DNA of 64,000 bases, taken from Siphonodentalium dalli. Taxonomy: Eukaryota; Mollusca; Scaphopoda; Gadilida; Siphonodentaliidae. The stretch's first letter is position 1. Every line of letters starts with the position of its first letter. The position numbers were made by a program, and so were the translations under genes. The notes under the pieces were generated by a model. That model was not told the DNA's origin. It ran no database searches and saw only the letters and a list, made by a program, of their open reading frames with translations. This document shows, in pieces, positions 35,481 to 47,177 of the stretch. The stretch covers positions 41,765,503-41,829,502 of the forward strand of contig CP136065.1 in NCBI GenBank assembly GCA_032622095.1, written 5' to 3'.

Positions 35481-35929
35481 TTTTCTTGATTCAGTTGCAC
35501 TTAGCACTTAGCCCCTCAAAATAATGAGTACCAAAACAAATTTGACCACGTTTCTTGCCATATCTAATATAATCACTGTATAAACAGTAGCGGGCTGCAA
35601 CGGGATGTATATGCTGTCCGTGTTTTTATAACGATTCGAGCGTCGTGACATAAAACGCTTAATACAAGTCGTACATCTATCTCACTTAAACCGGCTTAAA
35701 TATCGAATTTACAATAGTAATACTACTAGTATCACAAATATAATCGTTTATAATCGAACTAAAACAATAAACCATTTAAACTGCACCAGGTTTTTTTGTG
35801 GGCTGGAGAACAAAAAATCTTCACAAATGTCAATTTATTTCAATTGTTAAACGCAACCTGTGCCATGTTTTCGCGGGTCTGAAATGTCTTTTAATGTGTT
35901 AAACATGGGTTATAATAAACATAAAATTG
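35481..35929. other. Intergenic stretch, nothing recognised
   Basis: AT-rich with no open frame or clear repeat. Confidence 0.5.
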
Positions 35930-36845
35930 AGATCAGGGTTCGGGTCGAAATTAGAAAAAGACACATAAAATCCGGATCCAGATCCGGGCATAAAGTTTGT
36001 CTGTAAATGGGCTCATTCTCGCGTGAAATCAATCCAAGCGCCATGTTCACCGTTTCCAAATAAACTGAGTTCCGCGTGGCTCAGCTGCCATTTAATGTAT
36101 TAAATACTTGACTATTTATTTGAAATAGAAAAGAACTATTCGTATCCGAATCCGGGAATGATCTGATCTAAACATCAACATCTATAACCTAGTTCCACGC
36201 GACTCAGCTTACATTTATTGTATTAAATAAGCATTACTTTATAAGAAGCAAAATCCGGATCCGGGCATAATCTGTACCTTTAAATATTATCAGTAAATAC
36301 GTGGAAATTAATTCGGTTCCGCACATGGTGTGTACCTTTAAATGCGATAATCATTCCGTGAAATCAATCCAACAGCCTAGTATAACGTCTCAAAATCAAC
36401 TTATAACTTTGTTCCACGTGACATTTAATATATAAACAAGACGATAATTTATATGGAAAAAAGGAGAGAGAAAAAAACCGGATCCGGACATGATATCTAC
36501 CTTTAAATATGATCAATAATTCAGAGATAATTAATTCGGATCCGGACATGGTGTGTTCCCTTAAATGCCATCATGATCACGTAAAATCAATCCAACCGCC
36601 GTGTCTATATGAAAAAATATGAAGTATGCTGATACGGGCACGATATGTACCTTTAAATACGATTAATCGGGTTGATTGAGCACGACAGCCCTATATTGGT
36701 TTAATGGTGTCAGAAACGGCTTTTAATGGGTTAAATGTGTGATAAAACAAGCATGAAATTCATACCCGAATCCGGGTCGAAATCCGTTAAAATGACACCT
36801 AAATCCGGGTCGAAATCCGGGATCCGGAATCCGGAATCCGGTAAA
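35930..36845. repeat. Degenerate ~220-bp tandem repeat rich in CCGGATCCGG
   Basis: Recurring words include TACCTTTAAAT (about 36,275, 36,335, 36,490, 36,650), GTGAAATCAATCCAA or variants (about 36,025, 36,357, 36,578) and CCGGATCC or AATCCGGGTC. Two clear copies start at about 36,331 and 36,552. Strong divergence between copies. A related CCGGATCCGG repeat is at 45,000-45,345. Confidence 0.65.
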
Positions 36846-36860
36846 AAGACACACCCTAAA

Positions 36861-38106
36861 TTTAGTGAGGTTGGGACCCCGACTTTTGTTTCTTAATATC
36901 TCGGCAACTTCTCCAGAAGGGAGGGGCTCGCGAAATATCTACTTATACAGAGGAAATGTTCCACTTTCCGATGACATCAAAATTAATTCCCAGGCTCTGC
37001 CCACAGCGTGGAAATATCCCAGCGTTTCAAGTGATAAATCCGGCAGATTCATCGACTATTATCTATAGCATATGGACTCTGTAAATTTAGTGAGGTTGGG
37101 ACCCCGACTTTTGTTTCTTAATATCTCGGCAAAGTCTCCAAAAGGGAGGGGCTCGGGAAATATATAGTTATACAGAGGGAATGTTCCCCTTTCCGGTGAC
37201 ATCAAAATTAATTCCCAGGTTCTTCCCACAGCGTGGAAATATCCCAGCGTTTCAAGAGACAAATTCGGCAGATTCATCGAATATTATCAATAGCATATAT
37301 GGACTCTGTAAATTTAGTAAGGTTGGGACCCCGACTTTTGTTTCTTAATATCTCGGCAACTTCTCCAAAAGGGAGGGGCTCGGGAAATATATAGTTATAC
37401 AGAGGGAATGTTCCCCTTTCCGGTGACATCAAAATTAATTCCCAGGTTCTTCCCACAGCGTGGAAATATCCCAGCGTTTCAAGAGACAAATTCGGCAGAT
37501 TCATCGAATATTATCAATAGCATATATATGCACTCTGTATATTTAGTGAGGTTGGGACCCCGACTTTTGTTTCTTAATATCTCGGCAACTTCTCCAGAAG
37601 GGAGGGGCTCGGGAAATATCTACGTATACAGAGGAAATGTTCCACTTTCCGATGACATCAAAATTAATTCCCAGGCTCTGCCCACAGCGTGGAAATATCC
37701 CAGCGTTTCAAGTGATAAATCCGGCAGATTCATCGACTATTATCTATAGCATATGGACTCTGTAAATTTAGTGAGGTTGGGACCCCGACTTTTGTTTCTT
37801 AATATCTTGGCAACTTCTCCAGAAGGGAGGGGCTCGGGAAATATCTAGTTATACAGAGGGGATGTTCCCCTTTCCGATGACTACAGAATTAATTCCCAGG
37901 TTCTTCCCACAGCGTGGACATATCCCAGCGTTTCAAGTGATAAATTCAGCAGATTCATCGAATAGTATCTATAGCATATGCACTCTGAAAATTTAGTGAG
38001 GTTGGGACCCCGACTTTTGTTTCTTAATATCTCGGCAACTTCTCCAGAAGGGAGGGGCTCGGGAAATATCTAGTTATACAGAGGGAATGTTCCCCTTTCC
38101 GATGGC
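36861..38106. repeat. 226-bp satellite, five full copies and a partial
   Basis: Units start at TTTAGTGAGGTTGGGACCCC: 36,861, 37,086, 37,313, 37,542, 37,767 and 37,992 (partial, ends about 38,106). Lengths are 225, 227, 229, 225 and 225. Copies 1 and 4 are most alike, as are copies 2 and 3, which suggests a two-unit higher-order arrangement. Frames of 67-113 codons run through units because 225 is divisible by three; I recognise no protein in them. Confidence 0.95.
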
Positions 38107-38700
38107 TATATTTAAAGTCCTTGTGCATGAATTGGACAAACGCTCTTTATCCATACCATGTAATGCATTTAAACGAACGCTGTTTATTTGTCATGCTTAA
38201 TCTTGATATTTTGTAAAGGAACGTTGTCAGGATAATGCAAACTTACAAACTTCAAAATTCACTCAGGTGCCTCACATCATCTCGGAAAATTGTATATTTA
38301 CCTGTTGATATGTGGCGCAGAAACGCTATAAAAATTAAGAACAATTCCTTTACAAATATCAGAAATAACTCCGGTGCACAACCTCACCTCGGAAAATGAT
38401 ATATTTATCTATTAAACTCTTGATATGTTTGTAAAGAAACGCTAACAAAATTAAGAAACAATTTCTTTACAATGATAGTCAGAAATCACTCGGGTATAAT
38501 CTTTCACCTCTGTGGCAGACAGCGGCAATTAACATTGCTGGTATGTGTCATTCCCAATACACTCCCAAATACACTGTGTATTAGGGGATTATGGGCGCCT
38601 AGTATACTATAGATTATGTTTAGTTTACAAAGCCGACGGCAGTCCACGTGCCGCGTATATTGTCTGATGATGATCTGAGTATAATTTCATGCCACAGACC
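38104..38700. repeat. Dispersed repeat R1, copy 1
   Basis: About 600 bp with a diverged direct copy at 43,962-44,668. Shared landmarks include GACAAACGCTCTTTATCCAT, AACGCTGTTTATTTGTCATG, CCTCACCTCGGAAAATGATA and TATATTGTCTGATGATGAT. The left end falls where the 226-bp satellite stops, so the satellite may be part of, or inserted next to, this element. Non-coding. Confidence 0.8.
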
Positions 38701-39495
38701 GGGTAGGGAGGTCGGAATACAGTGTGCTGTTCCCTGCACCCTTTCTCGATTTTGGTTGCTGACTGAATCAGATGCATGCATTAAATTGGCTTAAAAATTG
38801 CCAAAGTTTTACGGTAAGACTCGGGGGTTTTAAACCGCACCTATGATTTGCTACGTGTTTCGGTAGAATGAAAGCCCAAATGACGCCATATCGAATGCCT
38901 ATGTCATGGTGATATACCACACGACATATCTATGTCGACAGAAGACGCCGATGATTCATTTTAGGAGTGTAATTCTTGTCCGAAAATTTGGTGTAAAACA
39001 CATACATATCGAAAGTCCGTCGGTGGATCCGCTCAATACAAACATGTGTCTGGCACAAAAGACAGATATGTAAACTAATATGCATTATAATCGATTACAT
39101 CAGCCAAAGTCAGTAGCCAGCACTACGTGTAACAACAATTATATAGGAACAAGCCAAGTTGATTAGTTCTTTTATTTTACATGCGTGGGACTCCCGGGCC
39201 TACATGTTCAAAAAAACAAAACAAACAAATACTCTAAAACGCGTCCAACAACATGTAATTCGATGCACTGTGAACCTCGTACAAACATTACCGATGCATC
39301 AACTCTTACTGTATCATCAAAGCAAATGGCGATATATCGTCGGTAGCATCAATGTCATTTCACCGAGCCATAAATTTCCACAGAACCTGTATGGATCATT
39401 ACACCCTCGAAGTTGTGAAAGACATGGCCGACTATAACTTCGACATCGGAATGGCAGTGCTTATTATTCTACGACACGACGAGTTTATTCCTATG
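38701..39495. other. Intergenic stretch, no supported gene
   Basis: One plus-strand frame (39,159-39,437, 92 codons) contains a LKRVQQHVIR segment faintly like LINE tails, but no further motif supports it. Otherwise nothing recognised. Confidence 0.45.
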
Positions 39496-39753
39496 GTTGA
39501 TCTTGAGTATAATTCGCTCAGGCTTGCATAGACATGTGCAGTATATGGCCGAACACTTTTCGCTTTTATGTGATATGAGTTATAGTTCGATATATAAGTA
39601 TACCACAAATAATGAAAAATTATATAATATTATTGTTAATAAATGTACAGGCCGACATCTAGCGTCGCACTAATGCCAAATATTTGAGTTATTTTTGTTA
39701 TTTCCAAGGGAACATGACATTAGCATAGGGTAGGCGGTCATAGCTGTTGACCG
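39496..39753. repeat. Dispersed repeat R2, copy 1, left part
   Basis: Direct diverged copy of 43,088-43,350. Shared words include TATAGTTCGATATATAAGTA, GTTAATAAATGTACAGGCCG and GGGAACATGACATTAGCATA. The copy is split by the foldback element at 39,754-40,759 and resumes at 40,770-40,800 (GTCACGGTGTTTATCGGT), as in the unsplit copy at about 43,363. Confidence 0.8.
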
Positions 39754-40759
39754 GTGTGACTAAACACCGCCCGGACCAGCCCGGACCAGCACGGACCAGC
39801 CCGGACCAGCCCGGACCACCCATATGGACTATATGAGTGATTGTAAGGCCAATATAAGTGCAGGGGTGTCATGTAAACCCACTCAGGGTCGCTATTAACC
39901 CTCAAAATGCCGGCATCGGCGAAAATGTTCGCCGCGAAATGAAGCTAACAGCCCGGACCGCCCCTGCTGCGTCCAGGTAGGATTTTAGTATCCATACCTG
40001 TGCGGGGTTGTTAATGAAACCCAAATACGCACGGAGAGTGGTCAAGGTCAAGCGGAAGTGCCGTTTATTAACCCCTAAACTTCCCAGATTCAGCCAGAAT
40101 TAAAAAATTGTGCCCCCCAATAAACAAATTCACAGCCCGGACCCCCTTAATGTCCTCGTACTTCTAATAACTGCTTACATATGTGTTGTGGAACTACCCT
40201 CGACTACACTCACGAAGATACAAGTACGAGTCGCCCACGAATGCCTGGCAATTAACCCCCAAAATGCCGCCATCGCCGATTATGTTTACCGATAACGACG
40301 CTGACAGCCCGGACCAGCCCGGACCACCCCAGTCCAGCCCGGACCCCCCATATGGACAATATGAGTGATTGTACGAGGACATTAAGGGGGTCCGGGCTGT
40401 GAATTTGTTTATTGGGGGCGCAAAATTTTAATTCTGGCTGAATCTGGGATGTTTAGGGGTTAATAAGCGGCACTTCCGTTTGACCTTGACCACTCTCCGT
40501 GCGTATTTGGGTTTCATTAACACCCCCGCACAGGTATGGAAACTAAAATCCCACCTGGACGCAACAGGGGCGGTCCGGGCTGTTAGCTTCATTTCGCGTA
40601 GAACATTTTCGCCGATGCCGGCATTTTGAGGGTTAATAGCGACCCTGAGTGGGTTTCCATGACACCCCTGCACTTATATTGGCCTTACAATCACTCATAT
40701 AGTCCATATGGGGGGTCCGGGCTGGTCCGGGCTGGTCCGGGCGGTGTTTAGTCACACCC
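39754..40759. mobile_element. 1-kb foldback element with ~390-bp terminal arms
   Basis: Ends are GTGTGACTAAACACCGCCC and its reverse complement. The left arm (to about 40,163) and the right arm (from about 40,371) pair over nearly 400 bp. CTGTTGACCG flanks both sides (39,744-39,753 and 40,760-40,769), giving a 9-10-bp target duplication. The repeat copy at about 43,340 has no insertion and is the empty-site paralogue. The arms begin with tandem CCCGGACCAG units (about five on the left) and the loop holds a further partial copy. No transposase. Long arms plus a 9-10-bp duplication resemble Mutator-like or Foldback elements; the class is inference. Confidence 0.88.
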
Positions 40760-40801
40760 CTGTTGACCGCCACATGAAAATGTCACGGTGTTTATCGGTC
40801 A

Positions 40802-41185
40802 AATTCGCTGTTTATCCACTTAGGTGGGAACGACATTTCGGCCAGCAGCAAACCAAACACAATTGTGCATGAACTAATGAAGATCGTTGGAGAGTTTCGC
40901 GAAAGGGGCACGCGGGTGTGCGTGGGAGAAATCCATATCGGATCCCAAATGAAGATAAATCGCCAGGACTTACACTAAGCTCGTTTCTCTAGCAGAGAGC
41001 TGCAATCAATGCACGTCTTAAGAGTCAGCTCGGAGGTGACTTCATAGAGTTTTCGACCATCAAGTTTCCGGTGCATTTTAAGAACACCAAGTACGGCAAA
41101 GTGCATCTATCAGACATCCCTGATTACAAAGAACGGAGTGGCCTGCGGCGATATTTTTTGAGAGTTCGAAGGACACTCATGAGAC
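40802..41185 (+). pseudogene. Decayed SGNH/GDSL-hydrolase-like domain
   Basis: From 40,802 one frame reads through HLGGNDIS to a stop at 40,976. This matches the GxND block of SGNH hydrolases, followed by a plausible helix and a GTRVCVGEI strand. In another frame, from about 41,005, INARLKSQLGGDFIEF and then KVHLSD follow, the latter matching the catalytic DxxH-type block region near the C-terminus. At least one frameshift and an in-frame stop separate the halves, and the N-terminal GDS block is not visible. SGNH domains of this sort occur in some animal retroelements (for example Ngaro-type tyrosine-recombinase and some CR1-like elements), so it is probably a transposon relic rather than a host enzyme. 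Confidence 0.6.
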
Positions 41186-41294
41186 AGTGATTCAGTGGTG
41201 CTATGGGAAGAACTGTGTAGTGTGTGTAAGACTGGTATTATGCATACTAGTATGATCTGATGATTTATCATGGAGTTGCGGCATATTGAAGCTC

Positions 41295-41480
41295 CAATTC
41301 AGCTCTTTAAGTGCTACATGTCAAAGTTCTGGAGGTGCATTCCATATATATATGGAAACTTGAATATCCATGAATTTCATATGTGAAGCTTCTGATTATT
41401 CATATTCATGAATTCCATATATGACGTGGAATGCGCCTCAAGATATTTGACCTGTAGCATTTAAAGCTCGGAATAATTCA
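41295..41480. repeat. Palindromic repeat family P, copy 1
   Basis: Inverted arms around GCTACATGTCAAAG (left) and TTTGACCTGTAGCAT (right), with ATTCCATATAT words in both arms and a CATGAATTC-rich centre. A related palindrome lies at 57,317-57,560. Non-coding. Confidence 0.7.
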
Positions 41481-41632
41481 GGCCGCGACTATATTATCTC
41501 GCTTATTGTTAAGCAATATATATGGTGTGTGTATTATATGTATATTATGAGCATTACATGATGTTTTAAAATAAATCATAAAACACAAATTCTTATGTTA
41601 GTTGGTTCTTAATTAATATTTCTATGATACAA
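41481..41632. other. Short AT-rich spacer
   Basis: Nothing recognised. Confidence 0.5.
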
Positions 41633-42298
41633 TGGCTGGAGACACACGTACCATCGCAGCGATATCAGAGTGACTATGTTATCGCCCGTTGGTATCATTT
41701 AGTCACAAGTGGTCGTCGTAATTACGATGCCATGGTTAACGAAGTCGCCCTCGAATTTTTCGCTCACTGAATCTAGTTGGACCAATTAACCGGTTTCGTC
41801 TCATGGCGGTTGATCGATACTCAACAGCCAGCGGTATTGCGTTCTTCTTACACATAGTGTTACATGAAAACTCGCGACATAACACTAATATACAATTGAT
41901 CCCAAAGTTTGGCTCACTTATATGTGTAGAGAAATTACTCGGGTGATTTGTTCGATGAACAATCAAAATTCGACAGAACTGGATTAATCATTAACTTAAA
42001 TTAACTTATCAAGTGGGCTGTTATGTGAACATGGACAAACAGGACAGTTGATTAAAGATCAACCATCAACCTCCTGTATACAGTCACGGGTGAATGTGTT
42101 TAGCACATGTGCATATACCCCAGCGATGATGGCTAACCACGCTGGTAGAGCTTGGTAGACTTAGTGTGCGAGAACTTCGAGGGCGACATCGGTAAAAATG
42201 GCATCGTAATTACGACGACCACTTGTGACTAAATGACACCATCGGGCGATAACATACCCACTATGACATCGATACGATGGTACGCGTGTCTCCAGCCA
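41633..42298. mobile_element. 666-bp foldback element
   Basis: Ends TGGCTGGAGACAC and GTGTCTCCAGCCA. Arms of about 120 bp pair through ACGTACCATCG, GTTATCGCCC and AGTCACAAGTGGTCGTCGTA. The middle section is AT-rich with no transposase. I could not define a target duplication. Non-autonomous inverted-repeat element. Confidence 0.8.
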
Positions 42299-43087
42299 AT
42301 GTCACTGGTCACGTATATGTATAGCAAGTATGAAATTTACAATCTCCTCCCGACTCCTATCAGATCCAAAGAAACTAGCATAGATATATATAAGAATATT
42401 TTAATTTTGACATTTCTTTAATTTTTGTTCCCGGATGATCTACTTCACATTAGGGGATGGTCACAGCTTGGCATTGCATGCTTTTCTGTGGCTTTTGTTA
42501 GTCGATGTCGCGAAAAACTGCATTAATTACTCAGGAGAAATGCCATGATTGTAAGCGAAGCAAAAATAAAATCGCTCACAAACTTAATTCGTGCAATTTG
42601 GAGTTGGGGCCTTTATATATATGTGGTGAATTACAGTATCAAGAAACAGCTAGTAACTAAGAAATAAAATCCCCCCGGGCCCGCGTTAAATTTTCGACTT
42701 TAAGGCGCCCTGTTAACTTCAAATGTTCCAAGGTTTTGTATACTGGTGGAATATGATCTCTATACCCATCCGGCATTAGCCATATAGTAGAGATTCATGC
42801 ATGATCTAACTAAAATTGAATTTTATTTTGGTCTTTTGGTAAACCACGATCGATTGAAACCAAATTTAGGCAACTAGATTAGAATGTACATTCATCATAG
42901 ATCATTCGTATAACACTGATATGATTTTATTAGTCAGGACATATTGGTAATAGTTATAGTATTTATCATACAATATGATATAATAGTAACTCACCGTTTC
43001 ATCCGGGAATACAGGCTCTTCTTGATGACCACCAAAGATGCATCCGCGTCGGTTTTTTCCTGAGCGGTTTTCACGGCCGATGTAAGG
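42299..43087. other. Intergenic stretch, nothing recognised
   Basis: AT-rich; no gene, repeat boundary or RNA noticed. Confidence 0.5.
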
Positions 43088-44990
43088 TGTTGATCTTGAG
43101 TATATTTCGCTTGCATATACATGTGCAGTATATGGCCTAACACTTTTCGCTTTAATGTGATATGGTTTATAGTTCGATATATAAGTATACTACAAATAAT
43201 GAAAAATGATATAATAGTATTGTTAATAAATGTACAGGCCGATCTCTAGCGTCGCAATAATACCAAATATTTGAGTTATTTTGGTTCAAGTATTTCCAAG
43301 GGAACATGACATTAGCATAGGGAATGCGGTCATAGCTATATATTGAACGCCACATGGAAAAGTCACGGTGTTTATCGGTAGCCGTACACCGAGCTGAGTG
43401 TATTGAATGTCTTCACTGACAAAGGTGATATAAGGTCACGTCTAATGACCGCGACATGCATGTTTATTGGTGGTGTATTGTAAGTCTAGACTGCCAGACA
43501 AATGTCATATAAGGTCACGCGACATGCATGTTTACTGGTAGTGTATTAGCGTACGATATGCGCTGACAGGTCATATACTGTCAAGGCTGGTTGAAGGCGG
43601 CTACAATCTGCAAGATAAAGATAGCTGGTATCTATCTCTAGCGTCGCACTAATGTCAAATACATGTTTGAGTTATTTTGATTGTGACAAAACTCCGAGTC
43701 TGTATTACAGTTCTGGTTCAATAGCTGTGTATTAGAAAATGCACGCTGATATGTGCATGTGTCGAGACTGGTACCTCTTCAAAACAAGAAAGAAGATATA
43801 TATCAGAATCACTGCATATAGACACTCTTTATTAAACATACTGGAATATATGTGATAATTGTGATTAGCAATGAACTGTAATTAATTTGAACACTTATCT
43901 AGAGAAAAAAATAGATACATGGACTCAAACTCGTCGAAGTACGGTCTGCATTTTTAACTGAATGCTATATTATATTAAAGTCTCTGTGCATGAATTAGAC
44001 AAACGCTCTTTATCCATACCCGGCAATGCATTTCAACGAACGCTGTTTATTTGTCATGATTAAGGGAATTATAAGTAGGGGTCATCTATTAAAGTCTCGA
44101 TATTTTGTAAAGGAACGCCATGTATCAACATCACGGGATATATCCCTTACATGCATCAAAAATCAATCAGGTGTCAAACTTCATCCATACAAATGATATA
44201 ATTATCTATTAAGTCTTGATATTTTGTAACAGTACGTTGTCATGATAACGCAATAATACCCACACACACTTCAAAATTCATCCAGGTGCCGTTAGTACTA
44301 ATAAAATACATCATCTCGGAAAATTGTATATTTACCTGTTGATATGTGGTGAAGAAACGCTATAAAAATTATGAACAAATCACTTACAAACATCAGAAAT
44401 AACTCTGGTGCCCAACCTCACCTCGGAAAATGATATATTTAATACTGTCAATAGTCTGCAATCACTTGGGTATAACCTTTCACCTATGTCAGACAGTGGC
44501 AATTAACTTTTGCTGGTATGTGTAATTTCCAATTACCAATCCACTATGTATTGGGGGATTAGAGACGTCTAGTATATTACGAATTAGGATTAGTGTACAA
44601 AACCGACGGCAGTCCATGTGCAGTGTATATTGTCTGATGATGATTGAGTAAGTTCAGGCCGCAGACGGACCGATCTCTAGCGTCGCACTAATGCCAAATA
44701 TTTGTTAGAGTTATTTTGATTATGACAGTAGCATAGGGAAGACGGTTATAGCTGTTGCCCACGAAATGAAACTGTGTTAATCGGTATCCGTGAGCTTTGT
44801 GTATTGAATGTCTTCACTGACAGATGTCATATAAGGTCACGTTTACGGTCTAATGACCGCGACATGCATGTCTATTAGTAGTATAGACTGATACATGTCA
44901 TATAAGGTCACGGGAAATGCATGTTTATTGGTAGTGTATTAGGTTGCGATCTGCGCTGACAGGTCATGGCTAGTTGAAGGCGACGACTTA
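43088..44990. repeat. R2/R3 repeats in two diverged direct copies
   Basis: 43,088-43,383 is the uninterrupted R2 copy. The stretch 43,228-43,620 recurs at 44,668-44,990 (spacing about 1.44 kb), with shared words CTAGCGTCGCA, GTATTGAATGTCTTCACTGA, TCATATAAGGTCACG and GCGCTGACAGGTCAT. R1 copy 2 lies between the two. The order of modules differs from the copy at 38,104-40,800, which suggests rearranged remnants of one large element. Confidence 0.7.
43962..44668. repeat. Dispersed repeat R1, copy 2
   Basis: Diverged direct copy of 38,104-38,700, about 100 bp longer because of added segments near 44,060-44,300. Not associated with the 226-bp satellite here. Confidence 0.75.
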
Positions 44991-44999
44991 AGGTGAGGG

Positions 45000-45345
45000 A
45001 GAAGTGGACTAACTTTAATCCGGATCCGGATCCGGGTCCGGATTTGACCGAAAAAGTGTTTTTTCCGGATCCGGATCCGACCCATTTTTTTAATATTGCT
45101 TTAAATCACTATTATGTGACATTTTCGCATTATATCACCATTGAATATTCTATTATCAGCTGGATAGATGTCCTAGACACGAATCCGGGCCGAAAAAGTG
45201 TTTGTTCACGGATTCCGGATCCGGATCCGACCCTCTTTTTTAAATTGCATTAAATCACTATTATGTGACATTTTCGCATTATATCACCGTTGTATATTCT
45301 ATTATCAGCCAGATAGATGTCCTAACCACGAATCCGGGCTTTCCG
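45000..45345. repeat. ~145-bp tandem repeat with CCGGATCCGGATCC cores
   Basis: Two copies (about 45,047 and 45,188), each with CGAAAAAGTGTTT, a CCGGATCCGGATCCGACCC core, a T run and then AAATCACTATTATGTGACAT. A third start (GAATCCGGGC) is at 45,331. The core links this tract to the degenerate repeat at 35,930-36,845. Confidence 0.85.
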
Positions 45346-45427
45346 TGGTTGCAAACAGGCAACTGGCTCGTACAAGTGAATCTGGATTGTTCTCGCTTGT
45401 TAATCCCGGACTGGGTCACTTGTATCG

Positions 45428-45712
45428 TCACTCTCTCTCTCTCTCCCCCTCTCTCTCTCTCTCTCTCTATCTCTTTCGTTTATTCGTTAGCCCCTGGTCA
45501 TTCGAAAGGTGGCACGTGTGCATACCTGTCGTATCTATTCAGTTCAAGGCGGCTTTCTCTAAATAACTGTCATTTTATCAGGTAGTTAGTCTGGAACTTA
45601 GTCATATATATACATGTCTCTCTTTCTCTCTCTCTCTCCACTATGTCTGTCCGTTTCTCTCTCTCTTCTGTATCTCTCAATCGCTCTCTCTCACACTCTC
45701 TCTCTCGTTCTG
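45428..45712. repeat. CT-rich microsatellite tract
   Basis: Two runs of (CT)n or (TC)n, at 45,428-45,475 and 45,617-45,710, interrupted by C and T variants. Confidence 0.95.
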
Positions 45713-45739
45713 TCATTATAGTGGAGTCCCTTAGTGGTT

Positions 45740-47177
45740 TAATCGTGACTTTAGTGACTAAAGCATGAAACTTTAAAGATATGTTGCTTATTCATAGGGA
45801 AAACCTTTTGGAGGGGGTGCCCGGTTGGACGGTCCTGTATCAGGATAAAATCAGGTTTCCATGGCAACGGCATCAAATATTTGGAGAAAAGTTGAAAAAT
45901 GTTACTGTTGAGAACCAACGAGCCTTTTGTTTGAAGAAATGATGTTAACACATAGTGCCGATAATGGTCCATCAAACGGACTGAGCCACTATGACATATA
46001 GGGTCAAGGTCAATTACTAAGGTCAAAGTCATTGAACAAAATGTGATATTTTGGTCTATGTTCTATCATTGTCTCATATTCCGCTACACCTATAGTGACT
46101 TAGTCTTGAGAGCAATCCCCACCATAATAAACGGAAATCACGGTGTTCAATTTTATATATGATGCATTTGGTATACTACAGTAACTGTCAACAGGTGACA
46201 GCGTTTTGTTGATACATAATCACATTTTAAGTACTAATTTGCAATGTATTTGTGGCAGTATGAAAGTCACGATACATTACCCTGAGACCATCAGACCAAA
46301 TAAATATGATTTTGTGACTTTGGCACTAAAACATGACACTTCACCATATGTGTTTCTTAGTTATAGATGAAACGTTTTGGAGGGGGATGCCTTGGTGAGG
46401 GATCGTGTGTCAGGATAAAATCTGGTTTCCATGGCAACGGCATCAAATATTTGGAGAAAAGTTGAAAAACCCATGTTGACAACCTGATGATCCTTGTGTT
46501 TGAAGAAATGATGTGAAGTCATAGTGGTCCATCACATGGACAAGGCCATAGTACATATAGGGTCAAGGTCAATTGCTAAGGTCAAGGTTATTGGAAAAAG
46601 GTAATTGTATATATTTTTTTTATATATTTCTCATATTCCGCTACGCATAGCACTAGCACATGTGTTAGTCATAAAAGCAATCCCCTTCATAATACACAAA
46701 CACTTGAACACCATCACCACGTTCAATTTGGTATGATATACTTGATGCAAGACGATCACAGTCAACATGTCACAACATTTATAGTTTATATTCAATCACA
46801 TTTTAAGTTTTATAGTAGTTTAGGCAGTACTTAAGCCACGATGCATTACCCTTTAGAGAAATCAGATCAAAATAAACACGATTTTGTGACTTCAGTAACT
46901 AAAGCACAGTACTTCACAAATATGTTGCTTAGTTATTGTGGGAACTTTTTGGATTGGGGTGGCCTCATGTGTCAGGATAAAATATGGTTTCCATGTCAAA
47001 ATATTTGGATAAAAGTAAAAAAAGCCCACTGTGGAAACCCGATTAGCTATTAATACAAAAGTTAAGGTCCAACTCCGAATTGAGGGACCATCAGACCCAA
47101 ATAAACACGATTTTATGACTATATGTTTATGTGTATTCTCAAGCATGAAACTTCACATATTGGATGCTTAGTTATAG
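45740..47177. repeat. ~570-bp tandem repeat, two full and partial copies
   Basis: The block containing TTGTGACTTT, TTGCTTAGTTATAG, TTTCCATGGCAACGGCATCA and GGTCAAGGTCAATT recurs with anchors at about 45,783, 46,350, 46,923 and (shortened) 47,166. The last copy is interrupted at 47,177 by the element that follows. The reverse-complement repeat is at 57,590-58,705. Non-coding. Confidence 0.85.

Noticed and set aside
37408-37749. 113-codon frame across the 226-bp satellite
   Set aside because: The frame stays open because the unit length is close to a multiple of three; sequence behaves as satellite DNA.
39159-39437. 92-codon frame as a LINE fragment
   Set aside because: The LKRVQQHVIR segment is suggestive, but the expected downstream motifs are missing, so support is too weak.
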